The position numbers were made by a program, and so were the translations under genes. A stretch of 10,883 nucleotides of DNA from an uncultured Phocaeicola sp. (lineage in GTDB: Bacteria > Bacteroidota > Bacteroidia > Bacteroidales > Bacteroidaceae): positions 1-10,883 of the forward strand of contig CARCZS010000020.1 of assembly GCA_948956705.1 (NCBI GenBank). The letters are read 5' to 3'. The notes beneath the pieces were generated by a model. That model was given only the letters and a program-made list of their open reading frames with translations, was not told where the DNA came from and searched no databases. Below are positions 6,522 to 10,883 of the stretch, one piece after another. Numbering within the stretch: the stretch's first letter is position 1; each line of letters begins with the position of its first letter.

Positions 6522-6529
6522 CAAAGGTA
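6522..6529 (-). promoter_or_regulatory. -7 box for the structured RNA
   Basis: On the minus strand TACCTTTG matches the Bacteroides -7 consensus TAnnTTTG exactly, within CTATACCTTTG, a string also found before the ATPase gene (7801-7811). The -33 element is poor (TGTT at spacing 21). It lies 12 bases beyond the recombinase stop and would start transcription at the first base-paired arm of the structured segment. Confidence 0.45.
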
Positions 6530-6540
6530 TAGCTTTTACA

Positions 6541-7128
6541 TTAGAAACTTAACATATCATAGGTTTCAAGTAATTCCTCCGTCCGCAATCCTAAATATCT
6601 ACGTGTAGTCATTACATCAGCATGATTAAACAATTCTGACAATTTGATAAGAGCAAATTCTGAATTTTCTCCAGCAGCCTCAACAACTCTCCTTCCAAAT
6701 GTTTTTCGCATTGAGTGAGTAGAAAAGTGTTCTATCTTCAATCCATATTTACTTTTTATTGATTTAAACAAAACATTGATTCTCTGCGTACTATATACCG
6801 TCCTTTTGCGACTAATGAAGCAACTTTCATTTTTATCCATTATCTTCAAAGCCGCATAGCAGTCTGCAATATGCTTCTGAAAGTTAGTATTCACTTTAAT
6901 TTCCCTGCGTTTTCCCGTTTTCTTTTCAATGATGACAAACTTCTCATCATCCAACAACATAGACCATGTAAGAGAAAGAATATCCGATATGCGCAGCCCG
7001 AAGAAAGAACCACAGCCAATCAACAAAGACAAACGGTATTCTTTATCACGATACAGCTTTCTAACCAATGACAGCATTGAATCCCATTCCATATAATCCG
7101 AAGTAACATAGCTATTTTTCAAACTCAT
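6541..7128 (-). CDS. Short tyrosine recombinase (catalytic domain only)
   Basis: The protein is 195 residues, against roughly 300 to 400 for full integrases. It begins almost directly with the catalytic domain and lacks the core-binding SAM-like domain. The catalytic set appears complete: Arg46 (GLRISD), Lys70 in the EKKTGKRRE beta-hairpin, His138 and Arg141 (HSMRKTFG), His169 (FNHADVMTTRRY) and the nucleophile Tyr178, nine residues after His169 as in XerD. Short recombinases of this kind are widespread in Bacteroides, and many members have no known substrate. It is transcribed leftward from a consensus promoter at 7237-7268, divergent from the XRE regulator. The structured segment follows directly behind it. 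As the element already has a serine recombinase for integration, this enzyme may resolve dimers, invert DNA or act on a separate site. Confidence 0.9.
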   Translation of the reverse strand: MSLKNSYVTSDYMEWDSMLSLVRKLYRDKEYRLSLLIGCGSFFGLRISDILSLTWSMLLDDEKFVIIEKKTGKRREIKVNTNFQKHIADCYAALKIMDKNESCFISRKRTVYSTQRINVLFKSIKSKYGLKIEHFSTHSMRKTFGRRVVEAAGENSEFALIKLSELFNHADVMTTRRYLGLRTEELLETYDMLSF

Positions 7129-7236
7129 AATATTCTTTTTTTAATTGAAATCTTCTGTTTAATCCCCACAATAATCACCTGTTACTTATCATATCGCTTC
7201 ATTTTATTGTAGTGCTATTAGTTTATTACCACACTG

Positions 7237-7268
7237 CAAATGTAGTGCTTTCAATAGACATAAACAAA
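7237..7268 (-). promoter_or_regulatory. Consensus Bacteroides promoter of the tyrosine recombinase
   Basis: On the minus strand TTTG (7265-7268), 20 bases, then TACATTTG (7237-7244) fits the Bacteroides consensus completely. The leader to the ATG at 7128 is about 100 bases. Within the divergent intergenic region TGTATATT (7275-7282) and AATATACA (7320-7327) form an 8-bp inverted repeat that could bind the neighbouring regulator. Confidence 0.7.
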
Positions 7269-7341
7269 TAAAAGTGTATATTATTAGCATTACATTAACT
7301 TATTTTACGTACTGCTATCAATATACATTTTAAGAATAAAC

Positions 7342-7357
7342 GTATATTTGCATATAC
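7342..7357 (+). promoter_or_regulatory. Operator-like palindrome covering the XRE gene's -7 box
   Basis: GTATAT-TTGC-ATATAC is a perfect 6-4-6 palindrome. The exact -7 consensus TATATTTG (7343-7350) lies inside it, 25 bases before the ATG. No good -33 box is present. A repressor bound here would block the promoter, so autoregulation by the XRE protein is the natural reading. Bases 7129-7374 contain no gene. Confidence 0.5.
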
Positions 7358-7374
7358 AACAAGAATAAATAGAT

Positions 7375-7668
7375 ATGGGACTACGAATCAAAGAAGTTAT
7401 TAAAGAAAAAGGTATGACCGTCCAAACTTTAGCGGACAAGATGGGAATAAACCGTGTTGGATTAAGTAATCATATCAACGGTAATCCCTCTGTCGCAGTT
7501 CTCGAAAAAATTGCAGCAGCCCTAGAAGTACCAATTCAAGAACTTTTTGAAAAAGAACAAAAAGAGAATATCAACGGATATATAGAAATCGGAAATGAAA
7601 CCTTCAAAATCACTTCATTCCAAGACATCAGAAACATAATCAATCGCTTTGATAGTGACAATTCATAA
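7375..7668 (+). CDS. XRE-family transcriptional regulator
   Basis: The protein is 97 residues. Residues 4-57 form a Cro/C1-type helix-turn-helix: IKEVIKEKGMTVQTLADKMG, then INRVGLSNHINGNPSVAVLE and KIAAALEVPIQELF. MTVQTLADKMG and NRVGLSNHING correspond to the scaffold and recognition helices. The C-terminal 35 residues (YIEIGNETFKITSFQDIRNI...) may form a small dimerisation or sensing unit. The position between divergent recombinase and replication modules suggests it sets the element's quiescent or active state. The palindrome over its own -7 box suggests autoregulation, and a similar palindrome before the gene at 543 suggests a second target. Confidence 0.88.
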   Translation: MGLRIKEVIKEKGMTVQTLADKMGINRVGLSNHINGNPSVAVLEKIAAALEVPIQELFEKEQKENINGYIEIGNETFKITSFQDIRNIINRFDSDNS

Positions 7669-7684
7669 GTCAATCTATCATAAT

Positions 7685-7722
7685 CCCCTCATTTTCCCCT
7701 ACAAATCCCCCACAAAATCCCC
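7685..7722. repeat. Four CCCC repeats phased at 11 bases; possible iterons or G-quadruplex
   Basis: C-tracts at 7685-7688, 7696-7699, 7707-7711 and 7719-7722 begin 11, 11 and 12 bases apart, about one helical turn. The units are variants of ATCCCCtacaa. On the minus strand they read as four runs of 4 to 5 G separated by 7, 7 and 7 bases, which fits a G-quadruplex. Another ATCCCC is at 7781-7786. The array lies 17 bases after the regulator stop and about 135 bases before the ATPase, where iterons of a replication origin might lie. I see no gene in 7669-7858. Confidence 0.55.
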
Positions 7723-7803
7723 TTTCAAAATATAACTCGCTAAGAAACAACAAAATACAAGTGAGGTATAAAAAAGTCCTATCCCCAATTCATCATATCA
7801 CTA

Positions 7804-7811
7804 TACCTTTG
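7804..7811 (+). promoter_or_regulatory. -7 box of the ATPase gene
   Basis: TACCTTTG matches TAnnTTTG exactly, 47 bases before the ATG at 7859. No TTTG is found at the expected -33 distance. It shares CTATACCTTTG with the minus-strand box at 6522-6529. Confidence 0.5.
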
Positions 7812-7858
7812 CAATGTCAAAAGGTACCAAAGACACTATGTATAACCATTAAAAAATT

Positions 7859-8890
7859 ATGATTATGATGAATTTAAAAAATACTTTCAATGAAGATAGT
7901 TTTGAATACACCACAATGAATGATATTATAGCCGAAGGTATGAAGCAGCCAAAGCGAGAGCCACTATACAAAAACCTTTGGTACGAAAATGAACTATGTG
8001 TTTTATTTGGTGCAAGTAATTGTGGAAAGAGCATTTATGCAATGCAGATAGCCAAACATGTAGCTCAGAAACAACCGATTCTATATTTTGATTATGAATT
8101 GAACATTCAACAAATCTGTGATAGATATACAAACGAAGATGGCACAATCCCCTGCAAATTCCCTCAGAATATCTATCGTCCTAATCTTGATTTTGATATG
8201 GCTAAAAATTTCAAAGAACGCAGAGCCTACCTAAGAATGAGAATCGAAGAAGCTGTAACAAAAAAAGGAATTAAACTATTCATTATAGACAATATCACTT
8301 GTTTGCACCCCAATCTATCCAAAGCAAATGAAGCAGCTACCTTTATTCTCGAACTACGCACATTCATGAATAGCTTAGGAGCAAGTTTCTTACTACTAGG
8401 ACATTCACCCAAGAAAAAAGACAATTCTCTTATTACTTTAGACAATTTAGCAGGGTCTAAGAATGTGGGAAACTTCATTGACAGTTGTTTTTGCATAGGG
8501 CAAGCAAAAACAGATGGCAACGAAAAACGATACATAAAACAGCTAAAGAACAGAAGTAGCCAAATCATATTAAACGAAGAACACGTATTGGTTTGCTCCA
8601 TTGAAAAAGGAGAAGATAACTTTCTATACTTCAAGGAAGAAGGATATGCAAGAGAAAAAGATTTGATTAAAGGAACTGGTAATATTACCCCCGAAAAAGA
8701 AAAGGTATATCAACTCTACAAAGAGCATAAGAGTTACAGAAAGGTTGCCAAAATGACGGGCATCAGCGATAAAACCATAAAAAAATGGGTAGATGAATAT
8801 AAAGAATATTATACAGAGCCAAAAGCTATCAACGAGCAAGCAAATGGAAGCAATGAAATAGAGAGTGCGGAAATGCGGAATGCGGAGTAG
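7859..8890 (+). CDS. RepA/RadA-like AAA ATPase with C-terminal helix-turn-helix
   Basis: The protein is 343 residues. Three in-frame ATGs (7859, 7865, 7868) leave the exact start open. It has Walker A GASNCGKS at 51-58, FDYEL at 77-81, where RecA-like ATPases carry their catalytic acid, Walker B LFIID at 140-144, and GHSPKK at 181-186 as the sensor strand. This order fits the AAA_25 / RSF1010 RepA-like hexameric helicase group. Residues 280-317 form a helix-turn-helix (YRKVAKMTGISDKTIKKWVD), which could bind the nearby CCCC repeats. The protein probably loads at or unwinds the element's origin after initiation. The final codons are made of a TGCGGA array (residues ESAEMRNAE). The Rep_trans-like protein is the likely partner, but a role in regulation cannot be excluded. 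Confidence 0.8.
   Translation: MIMMNLKNTFNEDSFEYTTMNDIIAEGMKQPKREPLYKNLWYENELCVLFGASNCGKSIYAMQIAKHVAQKQPILYFDYELNIQQICDRYTNEDGTIPCKFPQNIYRPNLDFDMAKNFKERRAYLRMRIEEAVTKKGIKLFIIDNITCLHPNLSKANEAATFILELRTFMNSLGASFLLLGHSPKKKDNSLITLDNLAGSKNVGNFIDSCFCIGQAKTDGNEKRYIKQLKNRSSQIILNEEHVLVCSIEKGEDNFLYFKEEGYAREKDLIKGTGNITPEKEKVYQLYKEHKSYRKVAKMTGISDKTIKKWVDEYKEYYTEPKAINEQANGSNEIESAEMRNAE
8866..8886 (+). repeat. TGCGGA array at the ATPase 3' end
   Basis: TGCGGA occurs at 8866-8871, 8874-8879 and 8881-8886, spaced 8 and 7 bases, inside the last codons of the ATPase. The same unit and spacing occur at 1730-1792 just after the initiator gene. I see no other array of this unit in the window. Confidence 0.7.
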
Positions 8891-8982
8891 TAAAATGCAA
8901 AATATTGCTAATAAACAATCTGACATTCACTTACTTTTTCTCTTTATTCTAATAATAATCAATTTTGTAATGAAAACACAAT

Positions 8983-9144
8983 ATGGATGCACAGCATTTA
9001 AACATAGATACAATCAAAGAAAACCGTAACTTCAAAGGAATAACCCAAGAAGAGACCAAAGAATTAATTGATACACTATATGCTTTTTCTGTATTGAGCT
9101 ATGAAGCATATACTAAAAAAAATACGCAATATGGAGAATTTTGA
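8983..9144 (+). CDS. Hypothetical 53-residue protein coupled to the serine recombinase
   Basis: The frame starts at ATG 8983 and reads MDAQHLNIDTIKENRNFKGI, then TQEETKELIDTLYAFSVLSY and EAYTKKNTQYGEF. The segment TQEETKELIDTLYAFSVLSYE looks like a single amphipathic helix and recalls small proteins that precede recombinase or mobilisation genes in Bacteroides elements. No function is assigned. Its TGA at 9142-9144 overlaps the recombinase ATG at 9131 by 14 bases, implying translational coupling. Upstream, TTTT-N20-CAATTTTG (8968 is the last base) is a degenerate match to the Bacteroides promoter. It could regulate recombination direction, as accessory proteins of serine integrases do, but this is only positional inference. 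Confidence 0.6.
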   Translation: MDAQHLNIDTIKENRNFKGITQEETKELIDTLYAFSVLSYEAYTKKNTQYGEF

Positions 9145-10861
9145 TTTAAAAGGTTTTGCCAAAGGCAAAAAGCAACAAAAAGAACAGATAGGCGGTAATG
9201 CCATCATTTATACTCGTGTTAGTTCAAGCGAGCAAGTTGATGGGCAAAGCCTTGAAGTACAAATTGACAAATGCAGAGAGTATGCCAAAGTACGTTCATA
9301 CACTATCGTTGGTGAATTTGGCGGCACGTATGAAAGTGCCAAAAGCGACAAAGAACGCAAGGAGTTTAACCGTATGCTTGCTTTCATCAAACAGAGCAAT
9401 AAGAAAGGTAGCAGCCAACCAGTCAAAACAGTAATAGTATTTAGTACCTCCCGTTTCAGCAGAACGGGAAGTACGACTATCATTGAAGAGGTTGAGGCGA
9501 GAGGAGCATACGTAGTATCTGCAACTTCCAACTATGACCCACGCACCCCAGTAGGAAAGTATATGCAACTCATGGAACTTGCAAATGCAAGGTTTCAGAA
9601 TGACGAAAAGCGAGCAACTACTATTGAAAACAGCGTAAAAGCGTTATTAAAAGGAAGATGGATTGGGAAAGCCCCTAGAGGATATGACCAAAAAACGACC
9701 AAGAAGGAGCAAATTATAACTATCAACGAAGAAGGTAAGTTGATTCGGAAAGCATTTCTTTGGAAAGCAAATAACAAGTTATCCAATGAAGAAATCAGAC
9801 ACAGATTGGAAGCAGAAGGGCTACACATCTGCAAACAAAAGTTATCTGAATTATTCAAGAACCCTTTTTATTGCGGCTATATGGCACATAAATTCCTGCA
9901 AGGAGATATTGTACAAGGGAATCACCCACCGTTGATTTCCAAAGAGATTTTTTTGAAAGTAAACGGGGAGTTATCCAAAAACCATAGCGGATATGAACAA
10001 AAGATAGACAAGGAATATGCCCCATTATTAGGTAGTATCAAGTGCCCATGTTGCGGAAAAAATCTATCCGCCAGCATATCAACCAAAATGCGAAAGAAAT
10101 TCGGACGTACTGATATAGGCTATTACGTTTGCAGCCGAAAAGGATGCAAGTACAACAGTTCTATTAAAAAGGTACATGAAGCCTTTGAAGAAGAAGTAAA
10201 CAGGTATTCCCTATCAGACAAAGTAAGTGAACTCTTAAAAATGCAACTTACCATCACATTTGAATATATGAACCAAGAAAACAGAGAACGAGCCAAATCT
10301 ATCAAAGCGAACATCAAAGCTAAAGAAAAAGAGTTGGAACAAGTAGAAACAAATTATGCACTCTGTACCGATGCGAAAAAACAAAGCATTTGCGAGAAGG
10401 TTATGACGAAATTAGAGAAAGAAGTCAGAGATTTAAAGACCGAATTTTCAAAAGTGAATACAGAAATATTGAACCTCGATAAATTCATTGATTTTGCTTT
10501 TAAAATGCGTTCTAACTTGTTTGGGCTGTGGGAGTTGCAAGGATTAGAAGGAAGAAGAAGACTACAAAAACTCGTGTTTCCTGACGGATTTATTTACGAC
10601 AAAAATAACGAGCATATTGAACCTAAAAGAGTGAACCAATTCTTTCTCATAAAGTATTCATATCCAGCAGGTAACGGAGATAAAAAGAAAGGGACGAACC
10701 GTGAAAAACACGATTCGTCCCTTAGAGTACTCGAAGCGGGACTTGAACCCGCACAGCCGCAATGGCCAAGGGATTTTAAGTCCCTCGTGTCTACCGATTC
10801 CACCATTCGAGCATCCTCGACGAGAGAGAGCGGAAAACGAGACTCGAACTCGCGACCCTAA
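9131..10861 (+). CDS. Large serine recombinase; frame runs past the element end into host tRNA DNA
   Basis: From the ATG at 9131 (coupled to the preceding gene) the protein is 576 residues in the integrated state. An alternative ATG at 9101 lies inside the previous frame. Resolvase domain: AIIYTRVSSSEQ with catalytic Ser31, and TSRFSRTG with the conserved arginines at about 108 and 111. Recombinase domain: from about residue 175, including KGRWIGKAPRGYD and NPFYCGYM. Zinc ribbon: Cys305, Cys308, Cys334 and Cys339. A coiled coil follows at about 380-445, then a C-terminal segment ending RRRLQKLVFPDGF...RVNQFFLIKY. It should integrate and excise the element. After residue 516 the frame is encoded by the host tRNA terminator and the antisense of tRNA-Leu and tRNA-Gly, so the last 60 residues are not native. 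In a circle joined at TAACGGA the gene would end after residue 516. Confidence 0.92.
   Translation: MENFDLKGFAKGKKQQKEQIGGNAIIYTRVSSSEQVDGQSLEVQIDKCREYAKVRSYTIVGEFGGTYESAKSDKERKEFNRMLAFIKQSNKKGSSQPVKTVIVFSTSRFSRTGSTTIIEEVEARGAYVVSATSNYDPRTPVGKYMQLMELANARFQNDEKRATTIENSVKALLKGRWIGKAPRGYDQKTTKKEQIITINEEGKLIRKAFLWKANNKLSNEEIRHRLEAEGLHICKQKLSELFKNPFYCGYMAHKFLQGDIVQGNHPPLISKEIFLKVNGELSKNHSGYEQKIDKEYAPLLGSIKCPCCGKNLSASISTKMRKKFGRTDIGYYVCSRKGCKYNSSIKKVHEAFEEEVNRYSLSDKVSELLKMQLTITFEYMNQENRERAKSIKANIKAKEKELEQVETNYALCTDAKKQSICEKVMTKLEKEVRDLKTEFSKVNTEILNLDKFIDFAFKMRSNLFGLWELQGLEGRRRLQKLVFPDGFIYDKNNEHIEPKRVNQFFLIKYSYPAGNGDKKKGTNREKHDSSLRVLEAGLEPAQPQWPRDFKSLVSTDSTIRASSTRESGKRDSNSRP
10672..10678. other. Candidate right attachment core, TAACGGA
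   Basis: This is the second copy of the 7-bp repeat at 203-209, located 4 bases before the U-tract side of the tRNA terminator and at the end of conserved recombinase sequence. In the recombinase frame it encodes part of GNG. The base after the left copy begins TGA in the same phase, giving a stop in the circular form. Confidence 0.35.
10682..10723 (-). terminator. Terminator of the host tRNA operon
   Basis: On the minus strand AAGGGACGAA (10714-10723) pairs with TTCGTCCCTT (10689-10698). After one mismatch CGTG pairs with CACG around a TTTTT loop, and TTCTTTTTA follows. It lies 4 bases beyond the 3' end of tRNA-Leu. It is now inside the serine recombinase reading frame, so recombinase transcription crosses it. 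Confidence 0.88.
10728..10812 (-). tRNA. tRNA-Leu (anticodon TAA)
   Basis: The gene is 85 bases, the normal size for a class II leucine tRNA. Acceptor GCTCGAA pairs with TTCGAGT, closing with G-U, and the discriminator is A. The anticodon stem GGGAC/ATCCC region carries the loop with TAA. A long variable arm (TGGCCATTGCGGCT region) precedes the T arm GCGGGTTCAAGTCCCGC. CCA is not encoded. The gene is intact, so insertion of the element has not used its 3' end as target. Confidence 0.97.
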
Positions 10862-10883
10862 CCTTGGCAAGGTTATGCTCTAC
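10829..10883 (-). tRNA. tRNA-Gly (anticodon GCC), 5' part outside the window
   Basis: The visible 55 bases include the end of the D arm (GTAGAGCA), the anticodon arm CCTTGCCAAGG with anticodon GCC, the T arm GCGAGTTCGAGTCTCGT and acceptor TTTCCGC with discriminator T. It is 16 bases upstream of tRNA-Leu and clearly in the same transcript. The 5' portion is cut by the window edge. Confidence 0.95.

Larger units (their letters stand above)
203..10678 (+). mobile_element. Integrative element with a large serine recombinase
   Basis: This interval is uniformly AT-rich and carries a serine recombinase at one end, a second short tyrosine recombinase, two replication-type proteins, an XRE regulator and cargo. 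Host-like DNA (a GC-rich gene end on the left, tRNA genes on the right) lies outside. The proposed limits are the 7-bp direct repeat TAACGGA at 203-209 and 10672-10678. That repeat is short, so the boundaries are tentative while the existence of an element is fairly secure. No MobA-type relaxase, type IV secretion gene or phage structural gene is visible, so it would be a mobilisable, satellite-like or plasmid-like integrative element rather than a self-transmissible one. Confidence 0.6.

Noticed and set aside
7685..7722. CRISPR-like array
   Set aside because: The repeating unit is 11 bases with no spacers of constant length, and no cas gene is present.
10728..10812. tRNA-Leu 3' end as the integration target
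   Set aside because: The tRNA and its terminator are both intact and contiguous, and I found no duplicate of the tRNA 3' end on the left side of the element.
10594..10870. Minus-strand frames of 70 codons over the tRNA region
   Set aside because: They are translations of the tRNA-Leu and tRNA-Gly genes and their terminator, a common source of false genes.

Overview
The window looks like a Bacteroides or near-relative chromosome carrying an integrated mobile element of about 10.5 kb. The grounds are promoters of the Bacteroidales type (TTTG, about 20 bases, TAnnTTTG), few purine-rich ribosome binding sites, and protein families that resemble Bacteroides accessory genes. The first 73 bases are GC-rich and end a host gene. 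Nearly everything from about 200 to 10,675 is AT-rich. The right edge holds two host tRNA genes on the minus strand, Leu(TAA) and part of Gly(GCC), with their terminator. The element appears to sit between two convergent host terminators, one at 153-186 and the tRNA terminator at 10682-10723.

Layout. From 210 to 1713 there is a repeat-rich left end, a 63-residue NUMOD3-like protein and a Rep_trans-like rolling-circle initiator or relaxase. From 1802 to 7128 everything reads leftward: a short tyrosine recombinase, a structured non-coding segment of about 280 bases, a 57-residue protein, a WG-repeat exported protein, a small lipoprotein and an unrecognised 398-residue protein. From 7375 to the right end everything reads rightward: an XRE-type regulator, an array of four CCCC repeats, a RepA/RadA-like ATPase with a C-terminal helix-turn-helix, a 53-residue protein and a large serine recombinase.

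How it may work (inference). The serine recombinase integrates and excises the element. The Rep_trans-like protein and the ATPase suggest a replicating or mobilisable circular stage, and the regulator may control both through similar palindromes before its own gene and before the initiator operon. The WG protein and lipoprotein look like envelope cargo behind a long, highly structured leader.

The most unusual signals are three. First, the 6240-6513 segment contains 24 base pairs of one long-range stem, several local hairpins, and two mutually exclusive 11-bp helices. Second, the serine recombinase frame crosses the presumed attachment site and continues antisense through the host tRNA terminator and tRNA genes; joining the element ends at a shared TAACGGA would give a stop codon immediately. 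Third, TGCGGA arrays lie at the 3' ends of both replication-type genes.
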